Source: Ochrobactrum sp. Marseille-Q0166 (GTDB taxonomy: Bacteria > Pseudomonadota > Alphaproteobacteria > Rhizobiales > Rhizobiaceae). From it: DNA of 64,000 nt. Positions 1 to 7,580 of this stretch are shown here, one piece after another; the first letter of the stretch is position 1; every line of letters starts with the position of its first letter. The notes beneath the pieces were generated by a model. It worked only from the letters and a program-made list of their open reading frames with translations. It searched no databases and was not told the DNA's origin. The stretch is taken from contig NZ_JACJUO010000003.1 in assembly GCF_014397025.1 (NCBI RefSeq), forward strand, positions 506,982 through 570,981, given 5' to 3'. The position numbers were made by a program, and so were the translations under genes.

Positions 1-54
1 AGCGACCGCGCCGGTTTGATCCATCTGGACGAGCGGCGTCTTCCATAATAGATT

Positions 55-116
55 GAATGACCATTCTAGTTATTTGAAAACCCAACTGATCGTCAAGATA
101 GATCGAACGATCATTC
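55..116. promoter_or_regulatory. Two operator-like inverted repeats upstream of the TetR gene
   Basis: GAATG-AC-CATTC (55-66) and GAACG-AT-CATTC (105-116) are the same short palindrome repeated 50 bases apart. The surrounding 20 or so bases are also nearly identical, so this reads as a direct repeat of an inverted repeat. The second copy ends just before the Shine-Dalgarno sequence AAGGAGG of the TetR gene. TetR-family regulators usually bind such sites to repress themselves. Autoregulation is an inference. Confidence 0.6.
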
Positions 117-132
117 TATTTAAGGAGGCAAC

Positions 133-741
133 ATGGCGCGCGCGCGCATACCCGAGCAACATGAGGGCAAAAGGAAGGAGATTCTGGAAGCTGCCCATCG
201 CTGCTTCCTGAAGCACGGGCTGCAGGGGGCCTCAATCTCAATGATCTGCAAGGAAGCAGGCATGAGCGCGGGGCATCTCTATCACTACTTTCCGAGCAAG
301 GATGCCATCATTGAACAGATGGCCAATGAGTACCTCTCAACCCTTCATACTTATTTCGAACGCCGACAGGATAGCAAAGACGTTGCGGCTATACTGCTGT
401 CCGAAATCTGGAGCATGACAAGCTGGGACGACACGGCGCATTGCCGTATTCTGTTTGAACTTCTGGCTGAGGCCGGGCGTAATGATCGGGTGCGCGATAT
501 CCTTGCAGATAATACCAAATCCGTACGGCAGTTGCTGGCGCAGACACTGAAATCTGGTCAGGAGGGTGGAAAGGTCGATCCAGATCTCAATCCCGATGAT
601 ACCGCGGCCATGTTGATCGCTATAGTGGATGCTGCCCCGATGCTGCCCTTGATGGTTCCCGGCATTAGTTTCGAGGAGAGCAGAAAACTCATCACTACGA
701 TGGTCAGGAGATTTCTCAGTCCCGATGTCTCGGAAACGTAA
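133..741 (+). CDS. TetR/AcrR-family transcriptional regulator
   Basis: This is a 202-residue protein of normal TetR length. The N-terminal helix-turn-helix (about residues 12-58) shows the family pattern: a helix with EAAHRCFLKHG, then ASISMICKEAGMS, then the recognition helix and conserved GHLYHYFPSKDAI. The C-terminal two thirds is an all-helical ligand and dimer domain resembling TetR_C_6. The ATG is supported by an excellent Shine-Dalgarno (AAGGAGG, 7 bases upstream). Two palindromes lie immediately upstream and are the probable operators. Downstream, in the same direction, are a small membrane protein and an alpha/beta hydrolase that may be part of its regulon. The ligand cannot be read from the sequence. 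Confidence 0.9.
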   Translation: MARARIPEQHEGKRKEILEAAHRCFLKHGLQGASISMICKEAGMSAGHLYHYFPSKDAIIEQMANEYLSTLHTYFERRQDSKDVAAILLSEIWSMTSWDDTAHCRILFELLAEAGRNDRVRDILADNTKSVRQLLAQTLKSGQEGGKVDPDLNPDDTAAMLIAIVDAAPMLPLMVPGISFEESRKLITTMVRRFLSPDVSET

Positions 742-759
742 ATTCAGGCAAGAGACGAC

Positions 760-1164
760 ATGAAATCTTTCTTTCTAACTCTTGTCGAGACTGTCGTTGA
801 TGGCTTTGCTGGTGTGGGCCAAGCGGAAACGCGCCATGAAAAAAGGCTGCATCGGATGCTTGTTTTTGTTGTTATCTTTTTTCTGATCGGCCTGATTGTC
901 GTCGATCATTTTTATGGCACGGAGGATGCGGCTGGTCGATTCTGCGAGAAAAACCAGTCCACATATGAATCAGTCAGCGATTGCATGATCCGTCATGAAA
1001 AGATTGCAGGTGCTTTGAGAACGATCGGAGAACTGGATCAAAGCAGCGTCAAGGCATGTTCGCATGAGCATGGTGATGATCTTTATTCTGTTTGGAATTG
1101 CGCTTTACTTAAGGATGGAACGAGAGTTTCCGAGCGGTACCGCATGCCTGGCGAGGGTGATTGA
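760..1164 (+). CDS. Small single-pass membrane protein of unknown function
   Basis: This 134-residue protein is not recognised as a named family. Residues about 33-49 (MLVFVVIFFLIGLIVVD) form one clear transmembrane segment after a charged stretch (RHEKRLHRM), so the N-terminus is probably cytoplasmic. The remaining 80 residues, probably periplasmic, contain four cysteines (in FCEK, DCM, ACSH and NCAL) that could form disulphides. It starts 18 bases after the TetR stop codon with a purine-rich GAGACGAC leader, suggesting co-transcription. Function cannot be assigned. Confidence 0.6.
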   Translation: MKSFFLTLVETVVDGFAGVGQAETRHEKRLHRMLVFVVIFFLIGLIVVDHFYGTEDAAGRFCEKNQSTYESVSDCMIRHEKIAGALRTIGELDQSSVKACSHEHGDDLYSVWNCALLKDGTRVSERYRMPGEGD

Positions 1165-1251
1165 TGCATCGCGATGATAAATCGCAGATGGTCTGCTCTA
1201 AGCACATTGCAAAATCCGGATTTCACCGCTGTTACTGGGGCTGATTTAGAA

Positions 1252-1944
1252 ATGGCATCATTCGTTCTTATCCATGGAGCATGGCACGGCGGCTGGTGTT
1301 GGCAACGGCTTGTTGACAGGCTTCGATCGGAGGGGCACACCGCCGTTGCACCAACCTTGTCGGGACTTGCTGAGCGTGCCGATCTCCTGTCAGCGCAGAT
1401 CGATCTGACGACTCACACAGAGGATATAGTTTCGCAAGTCCGCGCAAGCGGTTGTCGCGATGTTACTCTGGTGGCGCACAGCTATGGCGGTTTCCCAGCG
1501 GTGGCTGCCGTGGGGCGCCTTGGAGAACTGGTCTCACATCTCGTGCTTCTGGATGCTTTCTTGCCGGAGGACGGTGAAAAATTGCTGGATCACGCGCCGT
1601 CCCTGATCGACATCTATGCCGCCAAGGTTTCTGAAGACGGGAACTGGCATATTCCACCACTTCGCTCCGCCGAGTTCGGCGTGACGGAAGCTGATCAGGC
1701 ATGGGTTGACGGGAAGCTGACGCCACATCCGGTGGCAAGCTATTTCGAACCGGTGACGCTCAACCCGCTTATGGTCCCTCACAAAACATATATTCGCTGT
1801 CGTGAGGCAGACGGAACATTTCTGGCTCGCTCAATATCACGGGCGATAAGCGGCGGTTGGCATTATGTTGAGATTGACGCTCCGCATGACGCCATGATCT
1901 CACATCCGGATATTGTTGCTTCGGTATTGATAGAAACGAGATGA
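1252..1944 (+). CDS. Alpha/beta-fold hydrolase (esterase-like)
   Basis: A 230-residue protein begins MASFVLIHGAWHGGWCW. This is the oxyanion-hole HG motif of salicylate-esterase/hydroxynitrile-lyase-like alpha/beta hydrolases. The nucleophile elbow is AHSYGG with Ser77. The C-terminal APHDAM supplies the catalytic His near residue 214, and an acid probably lies between. An in-frame upstream ATG at 1174 exists, but the conserved fold starts at 1252, so that start was chosen although its ribosome site is weak. There is no signal peptide, so it is probably cytoplasmic. Substrate unknown. It follows the TetR gene and converges with the LysR gene at 1990. Confidence 0.8.
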   Translation: MASFVLIHGAWHGGWCWQRLVDRLRSEGHTAVAPTLSGLAERADLLSAQIDLTTHTEDIVSQVRASGCRDVTLVAHSYGGFPAVAAVGRLGELVSHLVLLDAFLPEDGEKLLDHAPSLIDIYAAKVSEDGNWHIPPLRSAEFGVTEADQAWVDGKLTPHPVASYFEPVTLNPLMVPHKTYIRCREADGTFLARSISRAISGGWHYVEIDAPHDAMISHPDIVASVLIETR

Positions 1945-1989
1945 TCGGAAGTCCAGGACATTTCCACGAGGCTCAGATGTGGCGGTATA

Positions 1990-2847
1990 TTAGCCGCTTC
2001 GTGATGTTGTGCGAATAGCGGCGCCAAGGGTACGTAGAGCGGTCCGGGCTGTGTCGTCGGCGAGATTCGAATAGAGAATAACATCCCTCGTGGGGAGTTC
2101 AGGCAGTCCGAGCGGCAGCGTGAGGTCGAGAGTTCCTAATGGCGCGACGCGCCGTACCATGGCTGCGACTGCAACCCCTGCCGCGACCGCAGCGCCGATC
2201 GTTGCAACGCCTCCTCCAACAAAAACTGTTTGCCAGGGAATACGGCTTTGTTCGAGTGCAGCAATTGCCATGGCCCTTACGCTGCAAGGTTCCGGCTGGG
2301 TTGCAAGTCGCAGGGGCTCCTTGGGTCCCGTCTTGTATTCCGGGGATGCCATCCAGCCAAATTCTTCGGAATGAATTATCTCGCCACCGCGGCGGCCATT
2401 GCCATGCTGAAGGATGATTGCTGCATCGAGCGCACCGTTATCGAACTCCTCAAGGGTTTTGCGTGAGGATGACAAGTGCAACTCCAGGATAATTCCGGGT
2501 TGCGCGGTACTGAGGCGTTTCAATAAAAGCGGTAAGTCACTTCCAACAAGATGATGGCTTATCCCAACGACGAGGCGGCGGCTAGCGCTGCCAAAGCAAC
2601 TCACCGCCTCCTCATGCTTGCAAAGAAGCGCGCGGGCATGTGGAAGAAAAGCCTCTCCGTCCATCGATAGTGCGACACGACGAGGTGTACGGTCAAGCAA
2701 TCTGCGACCTAGAGTGTCTTCGATCCGCCTGATTTTCAGGCTGACTGCCGCTTGCGTGGTATCGAGCGCTTCCGCAGCTCGTGTAAAGCTCTTCATTTCT
2801 GCTGCGAGCACAAAGGCTTGTAGAGCATCTATATCCAGCGATTTCAT
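1990..2847 (-). CDS. LysR-family transcriptional regulator
   Basis: This 285-residue protein has the LysR winged helix-turn-helix at residues 5-62 (LQAFVLAAEMKSFTRAAEAL, TTQAAVSLKIRRIEDTLG, RRLLDRTPRRVALSMDG). The effector-binding domain runs from about residue 88 and is slightly shorter than usual. The gene is transcribed away from a 48-residue membrane ORF at 2963. The intergenic region holds two inverted repeats, one shaped like a LysR T-N11-A box at 2855-2871. Autoregulation plus control of the divergent small gene is the simplest reading, but this is inference. Confidence 0.87.
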   Translation of the reverse strand: MKSLDIDALQAFVLAAEMKSFTRAAEALDTTQAAVSLKIRRIEDTLGRRLLDRTPRRVALSMDGEAFLPHARALLCKHEEAVSCFGSASRRLVVGISHHLVGSDLPLLLKRLSTAQPGIILELHLSSSRKTLEEFDNGALDAAIILQHGNGRRGGEIIHSEEFGWMASPEYKTGPKEPLRLATQPEPCSVRAMAIAALEQSRIPWQTVFVGGGVATIGAAVAAGVAVAAMVRRVAPLGTLDLTLPLGLPELPTRDVILYSNLADDTARTALRTLGAAIRTTSRSG

Positions 2848-2854
2848 GTCGAAA

Positions 2855-2871
2855 GATAACGTTTTCTTATC
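2855..2871. promoter_or_regulatory. LysR-type box in front of the LysR gene
   Basis: GATAA, seven bases, TTATC form a perfect interrupted palindrome starting 8 bases upstream of the LysR start codon. It matches the T-N11-A geometry of LysR binding sites. Confidence 0.45.
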
Positions 2872-2926
2872 ATTGAAACAATAGTGTCCGTCTTTCTCAT
2901 ATCATGGACCGGCGTTTATTCTCACG

Positions 2927-2946
2927 TTCGTAGAACTGTCTACGAA
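2927..2946. promoter_or_regulatory. Perfect palindrome upstream of a small membrane ORF
   Basis: TTCGTAGA and TCTACGAA are perfect 8-base arms around a 4-base centre (ACTG), ending 16 bases before the ATG at 2963. It could be an operator or a 5'-UTR hairpin close to the ribosome site. Confidence 0.45.
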
Positions 2947-2962
2947 ATCGGAGTGACACTGG

Positions 2963-3109
2963 ATGAAAAAACTGTTCGATCCCCTTGCTGACAAGCTCAC
3001 CCCCTTGGGCGCGCTTATTGCACATTTTACAGGGATTCTCATCACTTCGACGTTTGTTCTTTTGCTTTCTTTTATGCTGGCTCGGTTGTTGGTGGCTTTA
3101 ATGAAGTAA
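2963..3109 (+). CDS. 48-residue single-pass membrane microprotein
   Basis: The reading frame gives MKKLFDPLADKLTPLGALIA followed by a hydrophobic run (about residues 19-45, including ILITSTFVLLLSF and MLARLLVALM) and Lys-stop. This composition is typical of real small membrane proteins: a basic N-terminus, one transmembrane helix and a terminal Lys. GGAG lies about 9 bases upstream of the ATG. It is divergent from the LysR regulator at 1990-2847, behind an 8-base palindrome. No family is recognised. A chance ORF is possible but the composition argues against it. Confidence 0.5.
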   Translation: MKKLFDPLADKLTPLGALIAHFTGILITSTFVLLLSFMLARLLVALMK

Positions 3110-3134
3110 AACGGCTTCAATGCGATCTGAAATA

Positions 3135-3773
3135 TCAGGACCTGACCACAATCGGATAAAGAGACGCTACCAAAAGCGTGGCCATCGAGATGTTGAAGAG
3201 CTTCAGCTGGGCGGGTTTGGTCAGGAAAGATCGAAGACCGACTCCGAAGCTCGCCCATATTCCAACGCATGGGGCATTGAGCAAAGCCATAAGTGTTGCC
3301 ATAGCCAGAACCGATACCACAGAAGGGTGTGGCGGCAGATAGGCGGCAACGGCGCCGAGAGCCATCACCCAAGCCTTCGGGTTAACCCATTGGAAGGCTG
3401 CGGCTCCCAGAAAGCCCAACGGTTTGCCCGCTTTGCTGTCGGAATTATCCGGCGTGCCTGATCGGGCTATCTTGTAAGCCAGATAGACCAGATATGCTGC
3501 ACCAACCCAGCGTAACAAAGCGTTCAGCATGGGATAGAGATCGAAGACTGCGCCCAAACCCATTCCCACGACCATAACCATCGCAGCGAATCCCAGGCTG
3601 ATTCCCAGGACGTGTGGCACTGTTCGCCGGATCCCGAAATTCACACCGGAAGCCAGCACCATCATATTGTTCGGTCCCGGTGTGATCGATGTGACGATAG
3701 TATAAATGCTCAGCGCAACAACAGTCTGTATCAGCCCAAGGTCGGAATTGATCGCGTCCGGGAAATTATACAT
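3135..3773 (-). CDS. LysE/RhtB-family amino-acid exporter
   Basis: A roughly 212-residue protein with six predicted membrane helices and the LysE signature TSITPGPNNMMVLASG near the N-terminus. The family exports amino acids or derivatives across the inner membrane. Longer starts (to 3815) would place the first codons inside the divergent palindrome, so ATG 3773 (MYNFPDAINS) was chosen. It is divergent from a MocR/GntR regulator, a common pairing in alphaproteobacteria in which the PLP-binding regulator controls the exporter. The exported amino acid cannot be deduced. Confidence 0.88.
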   Translation of the reverse strand: MYNFPDAINSDLGLIQTVVALSIYTIVTSITPGPNNMMVLASGVNFGIRRTVPHVLGISLGFAAMVMVVGMGLGAVFDLYPMLNALLRWVGAAYLVYLAYKIARSGTPDNSDSKAGKPLGFLGAAAFQWVNPKAWVMALGAVAAYLPPHPSVVSVLAMATLMALLNAPCVGIWASFGVGLRSFLTKPAQLKLFNISMATLLVASLYPIVVRS

Positions 3774-3808
3774 TTGCCGTATCCTTCTTCTGACGCGATA
3801 TATAGAAC

Positions 3809-3843
3809 GTGACACACTTTCAAAAATAGCATTAAAGTGTCAC
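3809..3843. promoter_or_regulatory. Inverted repeat in the LysE/MocR divergent promoter
   Basis: GTGACAC (3809-3815) and GTGTCAC (3837-3843) are perfect inverted 7-mers centred between the two divergent genes. MocR-type regulators bind paired repeats in such regions, so this is the likely operator controlling both directions. Confidence 0.6.
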
Positions 3844-3866
3844 GATACACTATTGAGGTGGTACGG

Positions 3867-5255
3867 ATGCGTAAACGGTCCCCCTGGCAGCCACGATTGG
3901 CCGACGGTACGGCGAATGCCGCTGAGCGTTTGATGCAGGCAATGAGCGAAGATATTTTTGAGGGACGCTTGACGAGCGGCGACCGGCTGCCTGCTCATCG
4001 GGATCTGGCTTGGAAACTGGGTATCGGCGTCGGTACGGTCACGAAAGCTTATGCCATGCTGGGGAGGCAGGGGCTCACGCGTAGCGTCAAGGGGCGCGGC
4101 ACCTTTGTCGCGACCAGAGCGGCGCGTTCCGGCCCTCGCATCGATCTATCGATCAATACGCCGCCCGCAATGATCGGAGAGCGGCTCCTGGCACGCACGC
4201 TCACGACGATCGCTCACAAGATCGATACCGCTCACCTCAACCTCTACGCACCGCTGGCGGGTCACGAGGAACATCGACGGTTGCTGGCCCGTTGGCTAGA
4301 GACTTTTTCACTTGCCGTCGATCCGAGACAGGTCATCCCGACAGCCGGTGCACAACAGGCAATTTCGTTGGCGTTCGATTTCGCATGCGGGCTCGATGGT
4401 GTCATTCTCACCGAACGGCTGACCTATCCCGGAGCCATTGCGCTGGCCCGCCATAGAGGCTATCGGTTGCGTGGAATAGAACTTGACGAAGAAGGCATGA
4501 TGCCGGACGCGTTGGCCGCGACCCTGGACGAAGAGGCGTCTGTTCCCTACCGGGCCGTCTATGTCACGCCGACCCTGCACAATCCAACCACCGCCACAAT
4601 GGGTGGCGCCCGCCGGCAGGCCATCGTCGAAATCTGCCGGCGGCGGAACACCGTCATTATCGAGGACGGTGTATACGCAACGGACTTCGACTCCGGATTG
4701 CTTCCTCTTGCCGCTCTTTCGCCGGAACACGTTGTTCACGTCGCCAGCCTTTCCAAGACGCTCGGTCCGGGATTGCGGATCGGCGCACTAACTTTGCCGC
4801 CTGGAATGGAAGAAAGGGCAGAGGCTTTCTTGAGGGCGCTGCCAATAGGGCCGTCGCCGCTATCCATGTCGGTGATGGAGGACTGGCTTGTGAACGGTGT
4901 TGTCGCATCGGTCAGACAGGCGATCGGCATCGAGACCCGCCGTCGCACAGCGCTCGCCGCGTCGCTGCTTGGACAGGAGACTTGCCACGTTCACCCTGCG
5001 GCGCTTCACGCCTGGCTGCCGATGTCTCGCAGCAAGGCGGAGCAGTTTGCGCTAACAGCCTCGGCCCTCGGCGTGATGGTGACTGCGCCGGACAGCGTCG
5101 TCGTCGATCCTGATGATCAAGCGACCGGGATTCGCTTATGCTTGGGCGGCCCTTCACCGGACGATCTGAAAAGGGCGCTTGTCGTGCTCGCCGATCTGAT
5201 CGTCTCGTCGGAATCCATATCGTCTCTCTCCGCAGTTCGGACGCCGCAGCGCTGA
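3867..5255 (+). CDS. MocR-type (GntR-HTH plus aminotransferase fold) PLP-dependent regulator
   Basis: A 462-residue protein with an N-terminal GntR winged helix (about residues 18-85: MSEDIFEGRLTSGDRLPAHR, then GVGTVTKAYAML) and a fold-type I aminotransferase domain (about 105-450). SLSKTLGPGLRIG contains the PLP-binding lysine, and VTPTLHNPTTATM and IIEDGVYATDF match cofactor-pocket positions. A GTG at 3837 is in frame but lies on the palindrome. The ATG at 3867 has a GAGGTGG ribosome site and is preferred. In MocR proteins the aminotransferase domain usually senses PLP or an amino-acid adduct rather than catalysing transamination. It probably controls the divergent LysE exporter. Confidence 0.9.
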   Translation: MRKRSPWQPRLADGTANAAERLMQAMSEDIFEGRLTSGDRLPAHRDLAWKLGIGVGTVTKAYAMLGRQGLTRSVKGRGTFVATRAARSGPRIDLSINTPPAMIGERLLARTLTTIAHKIDTAHLNLYAPLAGHEEHRRLLARWLETFSLAVDPRQVIPTAGAQQAISLAFDFACGLDGVILTERLTYPGAIALARHRGYRLRGIELDEEGMMPDALAATLDEEASVPYRAVYVTPTLHNPTTATMGGARRQAIVEICRRRNTVIIEDGVYATDFDSGLLPLAALSPEHVVHVASLSKTLGPGLRIGALTLPPGMEERAEAFLRALPIGPSPLSMSVMEDWLVNGVVASVRQAIGIETRRRTALAASLLGQETCHVHPAALHAWLPMSRSKAEQFALTASALGVMVTAPDSVVVDPDDQATGIRLCLGGPSPDDLKRALVVLADLIVSSESISSLSAVRTPQR

Positions 5256-5267
5256 CGGAAGCGCTGC
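5246..5267 (+). terminator. Hairpin overlapping the MocR stop codon
   Basis: GCAGCGCT (5246-5253) and AGCGCTGC (5260-5267) are perfect 8-base arms with a 6-base loop, overlapping the TGA of the regulator. Only a weak T-rich stretch follows, so this is a possible terminator or mRNA-stabilising hairpin between convergent genes. Confidence 0.4.
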
Positions 5268-5317
5268 ATCTTCTAAACCAGGTGTCCACAAATATTGATG
5301 CTGGTGACGTAGGGATT

Positions 5318-5944
5318 TCAGGTCACCGGCGTGGTTGTGACAGACGGCTTCTCCCGGTATTGCAGAATGCGGTCGATTAGTCCCCATTCAAGTGCTTCTT
5401 CTGCCGTCATGAAACGATCGCGGTCCATGGCGCGTTCGAACTCTTCGTAGCTGCGTCCGCTATGTTCGGCATATAACCGGGTCATGCGTTGTTTGATTTT
5501 CAGGATTTCCTCGGCGTGGATGAGCATGTCCGATGCCTGCCCCTGAAAGCCGCCAGAGGGCTGATGGACGAGTATGCTGGCATTGGGCAACGCAGCGCGG
5601 TGTCCCGGTTCGCCCGCCATCAGCAGGAACGATCCCATGGAGCGCGCCGTTCCCATGCACAGCGTATGCACAGGCGCGCGGATGTAGCGCATGGTGTCAT
5701 ACATGGCGAGGCCGGAGGTCACTACTCCGCCTGGCGAGTTGATGTAAAGATTGATCGGCTTGTTAGGGTTTTCCGCTTCAAGGAACAGCAATTGGGCACA
5801 GACCAGAGCTGAAACGGCATCGTTTACCTCGCCGTTGAGGAAAATGATCCGCTCTCGGAGAAGACGGGAGTAAATGTCGAAAGACCGCTCCCCTCTGCTG
5901 GATTGTTCTATGACCATAGGGACGAGTTGCATTGCTTCGCGCAT
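5318..5944 (-). CDS. clpP: ATP-dependent Clp protease proteolytic subunit, accessory paralogue
   Basis: A 208-residue ClpP. Catalytic Ser102 lies in the element [12 protein letters not shown] (the usual motif is GQAASMG), His127 is in ILVHQPSGG, and the Asp is in MDRDRFM (174/176). NLYINSPGG and the C-terminal [14 protein letters not shown] are standard. ClpP forms a tetradecameric serine-protease chamber working with ClpA/ClpX ATPases. There is no clpX or tig next to it, so this is a stand-alone second copy as seen in many alphaproteobacteria, rather than the main tig-clpP-clpX locus. Its role may be stress-specific. The gene converges on the MocR gene. Confidence 0.9.
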   Translation of the reverse strand: MREAMQLVPMVIEQSSRGERSFDIYSRLLRERIIFLNGEVNDAVSALVCAQLLFLEAENPNKPINLYINSPGGVVTSGLAMYDTMRYIRAPVHTLCMGTARSMGSFLLMAGEPGHRAALPNASILVHQPSGGFQGQASDMLIHAEEILKIKQRMTRLYAEHSGRSYEEFERAMDRDRFMTAEEALEWGLIDRILQYREKPSVTTTPVT

Positions 5945-5989
5945 CGGCGAACTCCAATCTTCAAGAATTTGTGAGGAAACCTCGCCGTG

Positions 5990-6349
5990 TCAGGCGGCGA
6001 GCAAGAAGGGACCGCTGTTATTGTTGGCAGCAGCCTTAGTCGTCTGGTCGAATTTCACATCCGTCCGTTCGTGGATGACCTGCAAGGTTGTTCCGCCGAC
6101 CGCATTCGGAGCGATCCTGAACGTCACCGTGCTTTCAAAAAATGGCGGGGTGTTGTCGCGCATCCTGTAGCGGACTTCCTCACCGGGCGTAACGGAGGCC
6201 GCCTCGGGATCGGCCAGCGCCTCCTTCGGCAGCCATTGTTCCCGGAACTCCGGAATGCTGATCGCCCGCCAGACCTTTTGCGGCGGCTCGCTGAGTTCAT
6301 ACTCGAGTTCGATGCCGTTTCTCTGCTCTTCGGTCTTTGTTTCGTTCAT
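5990..6349 (-). CDS. SRPBCC/AHSA1-domain protein
   Basis: A 119-residue single-domain SRPBCC (START-like) protein. YELSEPPQKVWRAISIPEFREQWL is the usual N-terminal strand-helix of the AHSA1 family, followed by a beta grip ending TTLQVIHERTDVKF. The family forms a deep hydrophobic cavity for ligands. The start codon overlaps the stop of the preceding ArsR gene by 4 bases (ATGA), so the two are translationally coupled. This arrangement (ArsR regulator followed by SRPBCC protein) is a very common two-gene operon. The ligand is unknown. Confidence 0.85.
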   Translation of the reverse strand: MNETKTEEQRNGIELEYELSEPPQKVWRAISIPEFREQWLPKEALADPEAASVTPGEEVRYRMRDNTPPFFESTVTFRIAPNAVGGTTLQVIHERTDVKFDQTTKAAANNNSGPFLLAA

Positions 6350-6660
6350 TGGTCCATATCCTTCAGCAAGACCTTGAGAGCTTCAATGCGCTGAGGCCAG
6401 TAGGCGTGATATTTCGCCAGCCATTGCGCGATAAGAGCGAGCCCTTCCGGGTCGACCTCATAATTCACGAAACGCCCGTGACGCTGTTCCCGCACAAGCT
6501 TGGCGCCTCGCAGAACCGCCAGATGTTGAGACATCGCCGGCTGGCTGATCTCCATGCCCTCACGCAAGGCGCTGGCATTCATGCAGCCAGCCGCCAGCTT
6601 CTCGTAGATCGCGCGGCGGGTAGGGTCGGCCAAGGCTCGGAATATATCGTTCTCATTCAT
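6346..6660 (-). CDS. ArsR-family transcriptional regulator
   Basis: A 104-residue winged-helix protein with IFRALADPTRRAIYEKLAAG (first helices), ALREGMEISQPAMSQHLAVLRGAKLV (recognition helix) and a beta wing EQRHGRFVNYEVD. There are no metal-binding cysteine pairs, only one isolated Cys (GCMNAS). It therefore belongs to the non-metal-sensing ArsR branch that pairs with SRPBCC proteins. A perfect inverted repeat lies 8 bases upstream of the start and is the likely autoregulatory operator. Confidence 0.88.
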   Translation of the reverse strand: MNENDIFRALADPTRRAIYEKLAAGCMNASALREGMEISQPAMSQHLAVLRGAKLVREQRHGRFVNYEVDPEGLALIAQWLAKYHAYWPQRIEALKVLLKDMDQ

Positions 6661-6667
6661 GCTGATA

Positions 6668-6685
6668 CATAAGCATGCACTTATG
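6668..6685. promoter_or_regulatory. ArsR operator-like inverted repeat
   Basis: CATAAG (6668-6673), six bases, CTTATG (6680-6685) are perfect inverted arms immediately upstream of the ArsR start, in the position expected for its own operator. Confidence 0.5.
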
Positions 6686-6943
6686 CGATTCGCAATACTA
6701 TTCCCGGGCAGGGAGGGCTAGTTTTTTGATTCGGTGATTAGTCCGGTCTTCGCGCGTTTTGCGATAAGGCGAAAGGTTGGACCCGAAAATTCATCGTTCG
6801 CCTGGCGCCATCGCGAAACTTGACTTTTACACCCTTCTTTGTAGTTTTCGGGTGCGACCGTTTCGGTAGTAGTGATCTTTCATTCTTCTAATCGGCCGAA
6901 ACTTGGTATTTCGACGATTAAAAGGCGGCATAGTTCGGATTTC

Positions 6944-7468
6944 ATGACAACGTACACGACCGACAACCGCGACGATCTTATGTCGGTTTATCTCCGGCAT
7001 TGGAAGGTATTGCGAGGTCTCCTCAAAAAGCGCTTCGGTTCGCATGAGCTTGCGGAAGACGCGTTGCAAGAGACCTGGCTTCGTCTCGCCGGCATGAAAT
7101 CCGAGCCGCATGTCCAGGACAGGCAGGCATTTATTCTTCGTGTTGCGGGTAATATCGCGATTGACCTTGTCCGCAGGGAAGGCCGTCATAGCTCACGTTG
7201 CGTCAGCGATGAGGCTTTGCTTAAGGCCATCGCGGATAATTATCCTTCGCCCGAGACTTTCGCGGTTGACCGGGATCAACTCCGCTTTCTGGCCGTCGCT
7301 TTGGCCCAGTTGACGACTAAAGCGCGGACCGTGCTTCTCTTAAGCCGCTGTGATGGACTGTCCCACCGCGAAATTGGTCGGCGCCTCAATATTTCGGAAA
7401 GCATGGTGGCAAGATATCTCGCGCAAGCTTTGCGGCATTGTCGAGATCATTTCCGTGCGTCCTCATGA
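6944..7468 (+). CDS. FecI-type ECF sigma factor
   Basis: A roughly 174-residue ECF sigma factor. Region 2 spans residues about 14-75 (VYLRHWKVLRGLLKKRFGS, AEDALQETWLRL, RVAGNIAIDLVRR). Region 4 spans about 115-165 (LSHREIGRRLNISESMVARYLAQALRHCR). It is followed by a FecR anti-sigma gene and a TonB-dependent receptor with an N-terminal signalling domain. This is the classical cell-surface signalling triad in which the loaded receptor releases the sigma factor through FecR. The start is uncertain: ATG 6944 begins the conserved region but its ribosome site is weak, and an in-frame start at 6872 exists. Confidence 0.87.
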   Translation: MTTYTTDNRDDLMSVYLRHWKVLRGLLKKRFGSHELAEDALQETWLRLAGMKSEPHVQDRQAFILRVAGNIAIDLVRREGRHSSRCVSDEALLKAIADNYPSPETFAVDRDQLRFLAVALAQLTTKARTVLLLSRCDGLSHREIGRRLNISESMVARYLAQALRHCRDHFRASS

Positions 7469-7580
7469 TTTTTATCGCCATTTCGGTATATCATCGGCTT
7501 ACTTGTATCGTCCTAGATAACGAGAGCACATTTTTGCAGGCGGATATGCCGGCGCAGATTCTATAAGTGAAGACCCACCG

